A stretch of 64,000 nt of DNA, taken from assembly GCA_019239425.1 (NCBI GenBank), contig JAFAZX010000024.1, forward strand, positions 1-64,000. Reading direction: 5' to 3'. Made by a program: the position numbers and the translations under genes. Each line of letters begins with the position of its first letter. The first letter of the stretch is position 1. The notes beneath the pieces are model-generated. The model ran no database searches. It had not been told where the DNA came from and saw nothing but the letters and a program-made list of their open reading frames with translations. The DNA is from Acidobacteriota bacterium. GTDB lineage: Bacteria; Acidobacteriota; Blastocatellia; Pyrinomonadales; Pyrinomonadaceae. Shown here piece by piece: positions 7,851 to 16,661 of the stretch.

Positions 7851-9872
7851 ATGAGCAGCAGCAGAGCTTTTATGCCACAGGGTCGTCCCCAAACTTCATT
7901 CCTTTCATCCCTGAAGCGGGCGGCCGTCGCCCTCTTCGCGCTCGCGGCGACGCTCGCGGCGCTGGCCGCGGCGCCGGCCTTCGCCGGTGACGAGGTCGTC
8001 ATCAACGCCGGCCTCTCGGGCGCGGCCGTCAACGGTCAGGCCCCGAAGGGCACGGCCGTCTTCCGCGAGCGGCCCGGCAACGACCGCAAGCTCGAAGTCG
8101 AGGTGCAGGACGTGAACCTCGCCGCCGGCACAGTCCTGAACGTAACGGTCGGGGGCCAGCCGGTCGGCACGCTCACGATTGACTCCCTGCGCGCGGGCCG
8201 CCTTGAGCTTGCGACCGAGCGCGGCCAGGTCGTCCCGGCCGTCACGAACGGCACCGCGGTCGCCGTCCGCAACCAGTCGAACGCGAACGTCCTGACCGGC
8301 GCCTTCGGCTCGGCCTCCGCGACCCCGACGCCCACGGCCACGCCGACCACTACGCCCATGCCCAGCCCCACGCCGACGCCGGGCGCGACGCCCAGCCCGA
8401 CGCCCTTCATGAACGAGTTCGAGGCGAAGCTTTCGGGCGCGGCCATCAACGGCACCGTGCCGAAGGGCGAGGCCGAGTTCGAGCTCGAAGGCGCGAACCG
8501 CGAGTTCAAAGTCCGCGTCGAGAACGTCAACCTGCCCGCGGGCACCTCGCTCGACGTGCTGGTCGACGGCACGAAGGTCGGCACGATTCAGGTCGCGCCG
8601 AGCCTCATGCGCAGCGAGCTCGTCCTGAAGACCGAGAACGGCCAGGCCGTCCCGCAGATCAACTCGCGCACGCGCGTCGTCGTCGCGGGCGCTTCGGGCG
8701 CGACCGTCGTCGCCGGCTCCTTCTCGAACATCCCGCCGCAGACCACGCCCACGCCGAACCCGCAGCCGACGCCCGGCTCCGCCGGCGAAGTCCGCATCGA
8801 GGCGCGCCTCGCCGGCGCGGCCATCAATGGGCTGACGCCGACCGGCCACGCGAAGTACCGCGTGCGCGCCGGCAGGCGCAACTTCGAGGTCGAGGTCGAG
8901 AAGGTGAACCTGCCCGCGGGCACGGCCTTGAACGTCCTCGTCGACGGCAACAAGGTGGGCGAGCTGTCCATCTCGACGACGCTGGAGAACGAGTTCGAGC
9001 TTGAGACCGAGCGCGGGCAGGCGGTGCCCGACGTCACGGCGGCCTCGGCGGTGGTCGTGACGAACCAGCTGGGGCAGACGATTCTCTCAGGCGTCTTCAA
9101 CACGGCGGGCCTCGTCTCGGGGCAGGCGAACGACATCGACGCCACGACCTTCTTCGTCGAGCAGCAGTACCGTGACTTCCTCGGCCGCGAGGCGGACGAC
9201 TCGGGCCTCGGCTTCTGGTCGAACGAGATCGCGAAGTGCGGCGGCGACGCGGCCTGCGTCGAGGCGAGGCGGGTCAACACTTCGGGCGCGTTCTTCCTCT
9301 CTATCGAGTTCCAGAACACGGGCTACATGCTCTACCTCTTCCACAAGGCTTCGTTCGGGACGATGCCGCGCCGCAACGACTTCCTCGTGCGGATGCAGGC
9401 GGCGACGCAGGGCCTCGTCGTCGGGCAGGAGGGCTGGCAGCAGAAGCTCGCGGCGAACCAGCGCGCGGCGGCCGAGGCCTGGGTGGCGCGCGCCGACTTC
9501 CAGCAGCGCTTCGGGCAACTCTCCAACCAGCAGTACGTGGACGCGCTCTTCACGAACGCGGGCGTCTTCGCCGGCGACGACCGCGCGGCGCTCACGCGCG
9601 GCCTCGACAACGGCACCGAGACGCGCGCCGGCGTCCTGCTCAAGCTCGCCGACAACGCCGAGTTGAGGCGGCGCGAGCAGAACCGCGCCTTCGTCCTGAT
9701 GCAGTACTTCGGCTACCTCCACCGCAACCCGGACGAGGGGGCGGACACAGACCTTTCGGGCTTCAACTTCTGGCTCAGGAAGCTCGACGACAACGGCGGC
9801 GACTTCCACAAGGCCGAGATGGTCAGGGCCTTCATCGAAGCGACCGAGTACCGGAATCGGTTTGATTGGTAA
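7851..9872 (+). CDS. Secreted protein with three tandem beta modules and a C-terminal DUF4214 region
   Basis: 673 residues. An N-terminal signal peptide (hydrophobic LFALAATLAALAAAPAFA) ends near residue 45. Three homologous ~100-residue modules follow at about 47-150, 185-295 and 315-415. Each has LxGAAxNGxxPxGxAxxR, then VNLxAGTxLxVxVxGxxVG, then ETERGQAVP. Threonine/proline-rich linkers (repeated TPTPxP) separate them. Residues ~430-670 resemble DUF4214, with two LGREADDSGLGFW / HRNPDEG...GFNFW units typical of S-layer-type surface proteins. GGAG lies 8 nt before the ATG. Likely exported and surface-associated. The function of the triplicated module is unknown. The stop TAA immediately precedes a heptamer repeat. 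Confidence 0.88.
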   Translation: MSSSRAFMPQGRPQTSFLSSLKRAAVALFALAATLAALAAAPAFAGDEVVINAGLSGAAVNGQAPKGTAVFRERPGNDRKLEVEVQDVNLAAGTVLNVTVGGQPVGTLTIDSLRAGRLELATERGQVVPAVTNGTAVAVRNQSNANVLTGAFGSASATPTPTATPTTTPMPSPTPTPGATPSPTPFMNEFEAKLSGAAINGTVPKGEAEFELEGANREFKVRVENVNLPAGTSLDVLVDGTKVGTIQVAPSLMRSELVLKTENGQAVPQINSRTRVVVAGASGATVVAGSFSNIPPQTTPTPNPQPTPGSAGEVRIEARLAGAAINGLTPTGHAKYRVRAGRRNFEVEVEKVNLPAGTALNVLVDGNKVGELSISTTLENEFELETERGQAVPDVTAASAVVVTNQLGQTILSGVFNTAGLVSGQANDIDATTFFVEQQYRDFLGREADDSGLGFWSNEIAKCGGDAACVEARRVNTSGAFFLSIEFQNTGYMLYLFHKASFGTMPRRNDFLVRMQAATQGLVVGQEGWQQKLAANQRAAAEAWVARADFQQRFGQLSNQQYVDALFTNAGVFAGDDRAALTRGLDNGTETRAGVLLKLADNAELRRREQNRAFVLMQYFGYLHRNPDEGADTDLSGFNFWLRKLDDNGGDFHKAEMVRAFIEATEYRNRFDW

Positions 9873-10010
9873 GCAGGCAGTAGGCAGTTGAAGAAAAGAA
9901 GGCAAGAAAGAAACCGGAGGAGGCGGGGTTCACATTCCGCCTCCTCCGGTTCATTTAACTGCTCTGTATTTCCTTAACTACCTCCTGCCATCTGCCTACT
10001 GCCTACTCCC
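9869..10010. repeat. GGCAGTA heptamer palindrome between convergent genes, with a nested terminator-like hairpin
   Basis: Tandem AGGCAGT units at 9873-9888 are mirrored by their reverse complement (TGCCATCTGCCTACTGCC) at about 9987-10006. The stop of the plus-strand DUF4214 gene (9870-9872) touches the left arm, and the TAG stop of the minus-strand hydrolase (10003-10005) lies inside the right arm. A second, unrelated hairpin sits in the middle (9912-9951). Confidence 0.85.
9912..9951. terminator. GGAGGCGG-type stem-loop between convergent genes
   Basis: A 15-bp perfect stem, AACCGGAGGAGGCGG at 9912-9926 and its complement at 9937-9951, with a 10-nt loop, followed by TCATTT. Stems with the same GGAGGCGG core are nested in heptamer loci at 36562-36595 and 48351-48391. 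Inferred bidirectional terminator. Confidence 0.75.
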
Positions 10011-10914
10011 CTTCCGGCAGCACCCACGTCTGGCCTATCTCCGTCAGAGCGACGCGCCAAGGCTCTTCCCCGGCGGCGGCGAGGATGCGGCGGCGCGGCT
10101 CGTCGGCCGGTTCGCGGCTGAGGCGGAAGGTCGAGTGGTGCATGGGCAGGATGTACTCGGCGCCCATCTCGCGCGCCATGCGCCAGGACTGCTCGGGGTT
10201 GGCGTGAACGTAGACGTACGGGTCGTAGGCCCCGATGGGCAGGATGGCGAGCGTGACCGGCGTCTCGCGCCGACGCAGGCGCGCGAAGGCGTCCGTGTAA
10301 GCCGTGTCGCCGCCGAAGACGAGCGCGCGCCCGTTCTTCTCAACTAGAAAGCCGCCGTAGCCCCGGTGCTTGTCGGTCAGACGCCGCGCGCCCCAGTGGT
10401 TGACCTCAATCGCCTCGACCCGCGCGCCTTTGACTTCCGTAGACTCGCCCCACTTCAACTCGTCCACGCGCGCGAAGCGGCGCAGGAGGTCTCCGTTCCC
10501 CTCCTGCACGACGGCGCGCGTGCGCCGCGGCAGGCGCTTCAGAGTCCCGAGGTCTGTGTGATCCATGTGCGCGTGCGAGACGAGCACGGCGTCGAGCGGC
10601 GGCAACTCCTTCACCGACAGCGCCGGCTGCACGAGGCGCCTCGGGCCGAGCGTCAAGCCGCCGACGCGCACTCCGACCCGCGGCCGCAAAGCCGGGTCGG
10701 TCAGAAGCCACGTCCCGTAGAAATTTATCAGCACGGTCGCGTGCCCGAGCCACGCCACCGTCAGGCGCTCGTCGCTCCACGTGGAGGGCTGCGGCCGGTG
10801 CGGCGCGGGCAGCACGGGCGTGCGCCCCTCCTCGATGCGGTCGCGCACGAACTTCCCCGCGAACCTGCGCGCGAAGCTGGTGTAGGTCTTCAACTCCTTG
10901 ACTGAGACACTCAT
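10003..10914 (-). CDS. Metallo-beta-lactamase-fold hydrolase (UlaG / NAPE-PLD-like)
   Basis: 303 residues. The zinc-binding motif HAHMDH (H114, H116, D118, H119) is preceded by WLGHATVLI and LLTDPAL. Later come NHWGAR, GGDTAYTD and MHHSTF, an arrangement characteristic of the UlaG/NAPE-PLD branch of the MBL superfamily. The substrate may be a phosphodiester, a lactone or a phospholipid and cannot be fixed from the sequence. No signal peptide is evident, so it is probably cytoplasmic. The ATG at 10914 is the only good start; the Shine-Dalgarno is weak. It diverges from the DUF885 gene and converges on the DUF4214 gene, where its stop lies in a heptamer repeat. Confidence 0.9.
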   Translation of the reverse strand: MSVSVKELKTYTSFARRFAGKFVRDRIEEGRTPVLPAPHRPQPSTWSDERLTVAWLGHATVLINFYGTWLLTDPALRPRVGVRVGGLTLGPRRLVQPALSVKELPPLDAVLVSHAHMDHTDLGTLKRLPRRTRAVVQEGNGDLLRRFARVDELKWGESTEVKGARVEAIEVNHWGARRLTDKHRGYGGFLVEKNGRALVFGGDTAYTDAFARLRRRETPVTLAILPIGAYDPYVYVHANPEQSWRMAREMGAEYILPMHHSTFRLSREPADEPRRRILAAAGEEPWRVALTEIGQTWVLPEGE

Positions 10915-11024
10915 GGTGAGTCTTTGATGCGGCCCGGACTCCGGCGGGTAGCCGGTGACGCGCGTGACATAGATTCTTGAGGCCGTGCGGAAGACTGTTA
11001 CGACGCCTCGGACGCGGGGCGGTT

Positions 11025-11053
11025 TGAAATTTCAAATTTCAAATTTGAAATTC
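11025..11053. repeat. ATTTCAA heptamer palindrome in a divergent intergenic region
   Basis: Three ATTTCAA/ATTTGAA units form a self-complementary AT-rich stretch between two divergent starts (10914 and 11121). The surroundings are very GC-rich. Unlike most heptamer loci this one is upstream of both flanking genes, so it may overlap a promoter. Related to 3066-3084. Confidence 0.65.
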
Positions 11054-11120
11054 TTCAGGTATCCTCCCACGCGTCTCCCGACTTTCCCATCCCGCGCCAA
11101 CCCGGAGGACTCGAAAAGCC

Positions 11121-12920
11121 ATGCGCTCCCCCGCGAAGTGCCTCGTGCTTCTGTTGCTCGCCGCCGCGCTCATCTTGCAGGCCGCGCCCGTGGGCGCGCA
11201 GAGGCGCGCGGGCGCGGGCGGCCCGGCCGCCGCCCTCAAACAGCTCTTTGACGAAGACTGGGAATGGACGATGCGCGAGTTCCCGACCTTCGCCTCAAGC
11301 CTCGGCGACCGCCGCTACAACGACCGCTGGACGGACGTGAGTCTCGCGGGCGCCGAGCGCCGCCAGCAACACCGCCAACAGACGCTCGCGCGCCTCCGGC
11401 AGATAGACCGCGCGCGCCTCTCGGCGGCAGACCAGCTCAACTACGACCTCTTCCGCAAAGACCTCGAAAACGACATCGAGGAGTTCAGGCTCCGCCTCTA
11501 CCTCATGCCCGTCAGCCAGCGCGACGGCCTCCAGAGTTCCGACGAGCTGGCCGAGCTTCTGCGCTTCCAGACCGTCAAGGACTACGACGACTGGCTCGCG
11601 CGCCTGCGCGCCTTCCCCGCATACGTCGACCAGACTTTGGAGGTGCTGCGCGAAGGCGTGCGCGCGCGGATGCTCTGGCCCAAGGTCACCCTGCAGCGCG
11701 TGCCCGGACAGCTCGACCGCCAACTGGGCGCGCGCACGGAGGAGAGCGGCTTCTACAAGCCCTTCCGCAACTTCCCCCCGGACATCCCCGAGTCCGAGCG
11801 CGCGCGACTCTCGCTGGCGGGGCGCGAGGCCGTGGAGCGTTCGGTCATGCCGGCGCTCAAGAAGTTCCGCGACTACTTCGTCGGCGAGTACCTGCCCGCC
11901 TCCTTCGACCGCGTCGGCGCGTGGCAGTGGCCGAACGGGGCGGAGGCTTACGCCTTCCTCGCGCGCCGCTACACGACGACCGACATGACGCCCGAGCAGA
12001 TTCACGAGAAGGGCCTCTCGGAGGTCGCGCGCATCCGCGCCGAGATGCAGAAGGTGATGACGCAGGTCGGATTCCGTGGCTCGCTCAAAGAGTTCTTCAA
12101 GAAGCTCCGCACCGACGAGGAGTTCTACTACAAGAGGCCGGAGGATTTACTCAACGCCTACCGCGCCGTCGCCAAGCGCATCGACCCGAACCTCGTCAAA
12201 GTCTTCAAGACCATCCCGCGCATGCCCTACGGCGTCATCCCCATCCCCGACACGCTCGCGCCCGACACGACGACGGCCTACTACAACCAGCCGGCCGCCG
12301 ACGGCTCGCGCCCCGGCTACTACTACGTCAACCTCTACAAGCCCGAGACGCGGCCGAAGTGGGAGATGATGGCCTTGAGTCTCCACGAGTCCGTGCCCGG
12401 CCACCACCTGCAGATCGCGCGCGCGATGGAGCTGGGCGAGATTCCGAAGTTCCGGCGCTACGGCGGCTACACGGCCTTCGTCGAAGGCTGGGGCCTCTAC
12501 GCCGAATCCCTGGGCGAGGAGATGGGCCTCTACGACGACCCCTACTCGAAGTTCGGCCAGCTCACCTACGAGATGTGGCGCGCCGTCCGGCTCGTGGTGG
12601 ACACGGGGATGCACTACTACAAGTGGGACAGGCAGAAGGCGATTGACTACTTCCTCGACAACGCCGCCAAGACCGAGCTGGACGTGACGAACGAGATCGA
12701 CCGCTACATCACAGACCCCGGCCAGGCGCTCGCCTACAAGATCGGCGAACTCAAGTTCAAAGAACTCCGCGCCCGCGCGAAGGCCGCGCTCGGCGCAGAC
12801 TTCGACGTGCGCGAGTTCCACGACGTGGTGCTCGGCTCCGGCGCCGTCCCCCTTGACGTGCTGGAGCGCAACGTGGACGAGTGGATTGCACAGCAGAAGA
12901 CGCGGAAACGCAGTCAATGA
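11121..12920 (+). CDS. Secreted DUF885 family (zinc peptidase-like) protein
   Basis: 599 residues. A signal peptide ([19 protein letters not shown]) ends near residue 27, followed by an N-terminal helical region. The DUF885 hallmark lies near residue 424: [13 protein letters not shown], the HExxxGHH-like metal-binding motif, with [13 protein letters not shown] about 30 residues later. The length is standard for the family, whose members behave like gluzincin metallopeptidases. The natural substrate is unknown. GGAGG lies about 12 nt before the ATG. HutF starts 42 nt downstream on the same strand, so the two may be co-transcribed. Likely periplasmic. Confidence 0.9.
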   Translation: MRSPAKCLVLLLLAAALILQAAPVGAQRRAGAGGPAAALKQLFDEDWEWTMREFPTFASSLGDRRYNDRWTDVSLAGAERRQQHRQQTLARLRQIDRARLSAADQLNYDLFRKDLENDIEEFRLRLYLMPVSQRDGLQSSDELAELLRFQTVKDYDDWLARLRAFPAYVDQTLEVLREGVRARMLWPKVTLQRVPGQLDRQLGARTEESGFYKPFRNFPPDIPESERARLSLAGREAVERSVMPALKKFRDYFVGEYLPASFDRVGAWQWPNGAEAYAFLARRYTTTDMTPEQIHEKGLSEVARIRAEMQKVMTQVGFRGSLKEFFKKLRTDEEFYYKRPEDLLNAYRAVAKRIDPNLVKVFKTIPRMPYGVIPIPDTLAPDTTTAYYNQPAADGSRPGYYYVNLYKPETRPKWEMMALSLHESVPGHHLQIARAMELGEIPKFRRYGGYTAFVEGWGLYAESLGEEMGLYDDPYSKFGQLTYEMWRAVRLVVDTGMHYYKWDRQKAIDYFLDNAAKTELDVTNEIDRYITDPGQALAYKIGELKFKELRARAKAALGADFDVREFHDVVLGSGAVPLDVLERNVDEWIAQQKTRKRSQ

Positions 12921-12962
12921 AATCCCCTTCACTCAACCCTCAACCTTGAAGGAAACAGAGGC

Positions 12963-14393
12963 GTGACGGACGGCACCACGACTTTCATCCCAGACCTGCT
13001 CTACGTCGGCGGGAGGTTCGAGAGAGCGCGCGCGCTGGCCTGCGACGCCGAGGGGCGCGTCGTCTCCGTCGTACAGGTTGAAGAGTTGAAGGACGAGATG
13101 CGCGCGGTTCGACTTCGCGGACGCGCCATGCTGCCCGGGCTGGTCAACGCGCACTCGCACGCCTTCCAGCGCGTCATAAGGGGCCGCACCGAGTACCGCG
13201 GCGCCTCCCCTTCGGACTCCTTCTGGACTTGGCGCGAGATGATGTACGCGGCGGCCGCGCGCCTCACGCCCGAGGACATCTACGACGCGTCGCGCATGGC
13301 CTTTCTGGAGATGCTGCTGTCGGGCATCACCTCGGTCGGCGAGTTCCACTACCTGCACCGCACGCCCGCCGGCGGCGAGTACGACGAACCGAACCTGCTC
13401 GCCCTTGAGGTCGTACGCGCCGCGCGCGATGTCGGCCTTCGCATCGCGCTGCTGCGCGTCGCCTACGCGCGCGCGGGCTTTCAGAAAGAGCCCGACCCGC
13501 GCCAGCAACGCTTCATCGAGTCCGACCCGGACACCTTCATCCGTAACGCGCAGTCGCTCGCTCGCGCGTTCGGCGACAGCGGGCACGCCTGGCTCGGCGT
13601 CGCGCCGCACAGCGTGCGCGCGGTGCCGCTGGAATACCTGCGCGCCGTGAGCGACTACGCGCGCGCGCGCGAACTGCCGCTGCACATGCACGTCGCGGAA
13701 CAGCCGGCCGAGGTCGAGGCGTGCGTGGCCGAGACGGGGCGCACGCCCGTCTCTCTCCTCGCGGACGAGGGCGTGCTCTCGCCGCGCTTCACCGGCGTCC
13801 ACGCCGTCCACGTCACGCCCGAAGAGGTGAGACTGCTGGCCGAGTCGGGCGCGTGCGTCTGCGCCTGCCCGACGACCGAGCGCAACCTCGGCGACGGCGT
13901 CGTGCCGGCCGACCTGCTGCTCGACGCGGGCGTGCGCGTCGCGCTCGGCACCGACAGCCACACGCAGATCGACCTGCTCGAAGACGCGCGCGAGCTCGAA
14001 TACCACCTGCGCCTCCGGACGCTCCGGCGCAACGTCCTCGACGAAAGTCGCGGGGGCGAAAACGGGGAAGGGCGAGGGATGTCCGCACTCGCCGCGCGCC
14101 TCTTCGAGTGCGCGACCCGACAGGGCGCCGAGAGCATCGGCGCGCACGCGGGCGAGTTCGAGCCGGGCCGCGCGGCCGACTTCTTCACCGTCGACCTCGA
14201 AGACCCGACCGTCGCGGGCGCGTCTGACGAAGACCTCCTGCCCGCGATAGTCTTCTCCCTCACGCGCGCCGCCGTGCGCGAGACGGCCGTCGGCGGCCGC
14301 CTCCTCGTCGAAGCCGGGCGCCACCCCGCGCAAGACGACATCGTCTCGCGCTTCCGGGCGCTCCAACGGAGACTGTGGGGAAGTGATAAGTAA
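12963..14393 (+). CDS. hutF: Formimidoylglutamate deiminase
   Basis: 476 residues from a GTG at 12963, with GAAGGA about 10 nt upstream. An amidohydrolase fold is indicated by the metal site LPGLVNAHSHAFQR and a HMHVAEQPAEVEAC strand. GVHAVHV then gives a metal His, and LGTDSHTQIDLLEDAREL gives the catalytic Asp region. The FHYLHRTPAGGEYDEPN segment is specific to N-formimino-glutamate deiminases of the histidine degradation route. The enzyme converts N-formimino-L-glutamate to N-formylglutamate, which HutG would then hydrolyse. No hutH/U/I/G genes are seen nearby, so this is an isolated pathway gene. Its last three residues and TAA stop are encoded by a GTGATAA heptamer repeat. Confidence 0.9.
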   Translation: MTDGTTTFIPDLLYVGGRFERARALACDAEGRVVSVVQVEELKDEMRAVRLRGRAMLPGLVNAHSHAFQRVIRGRTEYRGASPSDSFWTWREMMYAAAARLTPEDIYDASRMAFLEMLLSGITSVGEFHYLHRTPAGGEYDEPNLLALEVVRAARDVGLRIALLRVAYARAGFQKEPDPRQQRFIESDPDTFIRNAQSLARAFGDSGHAWLGVAPHSVRAVPLEYLRAVSDYARARELPLHMHVAEQPAEVEACVAETGRTPVSLLADEGVLSPRFTGVHAVHVTPEEVRLLAESGACVCACPTTERNLGDGVVPADLLLDAGVRVALGTDSHTQIDLLEDARELEYHLRLRTLRRNVLDESRGGENGEGRGMSALAARLFECATRQGAESIGAHAGEFEPGRAADFFTVDLEDPTVAGASDEDLLPAIVFSLTRAAVRETAVGGRLLVEAGRHPAQDDIVSRFRALQRRLWGSDK

Positions 14394-14465
14394 TGAGTGA
14401 TAGGTGATAAGAAAATACAGGCGGCCGGATTTCCTCCCATCACTTATCACTCATCAGCTATCACT
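14382..14465. repeat. GTGATAA heptamer hairpin at the hutF stop
   Basis: Left arm 14382-14408 and right arm 14439-14465 consist of GTGATAA/GTGATAG/ATGAGTG units and are inverted repeats with about four mismatches in 27 bp. The hutF stop (14391-14393) is inside the left arm. The family recurs at 30949-31005. Confidence 0.85.
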
Positions 14466-14533
14466 CCACAAGACTCTTGTCGCGGCGGCGCGGCGCGTGC
14501 TACGCTCGGGGCACTAACCAAGGAGTAAAGGGC

Positions 14534-14992
14534 ATGAGATATTTCGCCACACGCATCCCCGCGGCTTTAATCACCTTCGTCTTAGGCGTCACGGCGGCCA
14601 ACCTCCTGGGCTACGTCGGGCTGTTCGGCTCTTCGGACGAGCGGGACGTGCTCGCCGTCGAGCGCGAGTACGTCCGCGCGCACGTCGACCGGGACGTGGA
14701 CGCGCTCGACCGCGTGCTGGCCGACGACTTCTCGATGTTCGGCGGCCGGGTCACGAAGGAGCACCGGCTGGCGCTCGTCTCGAACCCGCTCTTCGCCGTC
14801 ACCTCGCTCAAGACCGACGACGTGCAGGTCGTGGTCGACGGCGGCCACGCCATGATTTCGGGGACGGCGCGCCTGACGGGCAGCTTCCGCGGGCGCGAGT
14901 TCAACACGCCGCGCTACGGCTACACGCGCCACCTCGTCAAGCGCGGCGGCCGCTGGCAGATCATCTCGTGCGAGTTCACCGTGCCCTGGTGA
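14534..14992 (+). CDS. NTF2-like (DUF4440/SnoaL-type) protein with N-terminal membrane segment
   Basis: 152 residues from the ATG at 14534, with AGGAG 8 nt upstream. An in-frame extension to 14477 lacks support. The hydrophobic N-terminus (IPAALITFVLGVTAANLLGYVGLF) is a signal anchor or signal peptide. The rest resembles the NTF2-like cone fold of DUF4440 proteins, with a helix EREYVRAHVDRDVDALDRVLADDFSMF then strands ending in GRWQIISCEFT. Members bind or modify small molecules, but many have no known activity. No catalytic residue can be named. Confidence 0.75.
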   Translation: MRYFATRIPAALITFVLGVTAANLLGYVGLFGSSDERDVLAVEREYVRAHVDRDVDALDRVLADDFSMFGGRVTKEHRLALVSNPLFAVTSLKTDDVQVVVDGGHAMISGTARLTGSFRGREFNTPRYGYTRHLVKRGGRWQIISCEFTVPW

Positions 14993-15120
14993 GCGCGCGG
15001 CCGGTTCAAGCGGACATTTCGTGAAGGCCGCCGGACGCCCGGCCCGACCGCCGCGGCGTCGGGCGGCCGTGTGTTTGAGCCGCGCAGACCGGGGCCGAAC
15101 TTTCGGAGGTGCCGGAACCC

Positions 15121-16602
15121 ATGAGACGCACCCTCACCCGGGTAGTCTTCGCGTCGGCCGTCCTCCTCTTACCCCTGTTCGCCGGCACGGCCCGCGCGTG
15201 CCAGTGCCTGCCGCTCCCGCCGCCTTACGAAGCCTTCCGGAAGGCGAAGGTCGTCTTCACCGGAAAGGCCATCAACGCCAACGTCCCCCCGGCCGACCAA
15301 CTCCGCGCGCAGGGTTACACGGCGATTGAGAGCGTCTTCCGCTTCGTCGTCGAGGAGTCCTTCAAGGGCGTGAGCACGGCCGAGGTGGAAGTCACTGCCG
15401 GGAACACTGGCACAAGCTGTTACTGGGGCGGGTTCGAGGTGGGCGAGAGCTACCTGATTTACGGTTACGACTTCCCGGATTCCCCTTTAACCAACGGCGC
15501 TCTGCCCTTCGCCGGGGCCTGCACACGGTCTAACGTCCTCGCGTGGGCGCAGGACGAGCTTCACTACCTCCGCTCGATGTTGAGAGGAGCCCGCGAGCCG
15601 CGCGTGTACGGCTCCGTGACGAGGGTCGACAACAGCTTGAGCGAGGAGTTGTCCGTGCCCACGCCCCTGAAAGGCGTCAAGGTCGTCGTCGAAGGAGGCG
15701 GCAGGCGGTTCGTGGCGGTCACCGACGAGCGCGGCCGTTACAGCCTAGCCAAAGTGCCCGACGGGAGGTATAAGGCGCGGCCTCTCCTGCCCGACAAGTA
15801 CAGGCTCTACTTCCCCGGCGGAGAGGAGTTCATCCTCGGCGCTTCGGAAGAGCCGGAGTACCCGCGGCAGATCAGACACGGGGCTTCGGCTTACGCAAGC
15901 TTCCGCGTCGGCTGGAAGAATGACCTGAGCGGGAGGGTGCTCGACTCCGAAGGCACCCTCGTCAAACGGGCCGAGCCCGCCCTCTACCATTTCCCGACGC
16001 GCTCCGCGCCGCCACTCTTGATAATCAAAGGGGGCGTCTTCAACGTGGTGGACTGGAAGTATCAGTTCTACGGGTTAACGCCCGGCAGGTACGTGCCCTC
16101 GGTCAGCATCGAAGCGCCGTTCAAGTCCGGCCCGCGGCAGCTCAGGTTTTACTACCCCGGAACCACCAATCCGAATGAGGCGGGCGAGGTTGATGTCAGG
16201 GAGAGCGGGTCGTTCGCGGGCATGGACGTAAAGCTCCCGCCGCCCTATCTGGTAAGGGAGATTGAGGGCGTCGCGGTGTGGCCCGACGGGCGGCCCCTGG
16301 TCAAGGGTTCGGTCAGGCTCGCCGGCGGGGAGCGGCTCGAAGAGGGAGAGACGGTGTACGTCTGGGACGACACCGACGAGCAGGGGCGGTTCTCCCTTCA
16401 AGGGTTCGTCGGCGCGGAGTACTGGGTGTCGGCGTCAGTCAACACTTTCGGGATGAAGACGGCGGACGGGAAAGACCTCTGGGACAGCGGGGTGAGGGAG
16501 TTGAATTCGCGGCCGTTGAAGGTCACGGTCGGCAAGGTCAACGAGCCGCTGAGACTCGTCATTCAGCCGCCCGAAGGCGTCAGGGTGGACGGGAAGCGGT
16601 AA
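15121..16602 (+). CDS. Secreted protein with TIMP/netrin-like N-terminal domain and carboxypeptidase-regulatory-like repeats
   Basis: 493 residues from the ATG at 15121. A GTG at 15109 is possible but sits too close to the GGAGG. The signal peptide ends at ACQC, and mature CxC N-termini are typical of the TIMP/netrin (OB-fold) module. This first domain (~25-150) continues with AKVVFTGKAI, FRFVVEESFKG and a paired Cys region (TSCYWGG, GACTRS). Three beta-sandwich segments follow, one with GGRRFVAVTDERGRYSLAKVPDG, the usual carboxypeptidase regulatory-like motif. Likely periplasmic or exported. The catalytic role, if any, is unknown. It precedes an argE-like gene by 59 nt. Confidence 0.8.
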   Translation: MRRTLTRVVFASAVLLLPLFAGTARACQCLPLPPPYEAFRKAKVVFTGKAINANVPPADQLRAQGYTAIESVFRFVVEESFKGVSTAEVEVTAGNTGTSCYWGGFEVGESYLIYGYDFPDSPLTNGALPFAGACTRSNVLAWAQDELHYLRSMLRGAREPRVYGSVTRVDNSLSEELSVPTPLKGVKVVVEGGGRRFVAVTDERGRYSLAKVPDGRYKARPLLPDKYRLYFPGGEEFILGASEEPEYPRQIRHGASAYASFRVGWKNDLSGRVLDSEGTLVKRAEPALYHFPTRSAPPLLIIKGGVFNVVDWKYQFYGLTPGRYVPSVSIEAPFKSGPRQLRFYYPGTTNPNEAGEVDVRESGSFAGMDVKLPPPYLVREIEGVAVWPDGRPLVKGSVRLAGGERLEEGETVYVWDDTDEQGRFSLQGFVGAEYWVSASVNTFGMKTADGKDLWDSGVRELNSRPLKVTVGKVNEPLRLVIQPPEGVRVDGKR

Positions 16603-16661
16603 GGCCGCGTCCGGCGACGGCGGTTGCGGAAGCAGCTCACAAAGCTCTACCCTGAGGGCTT

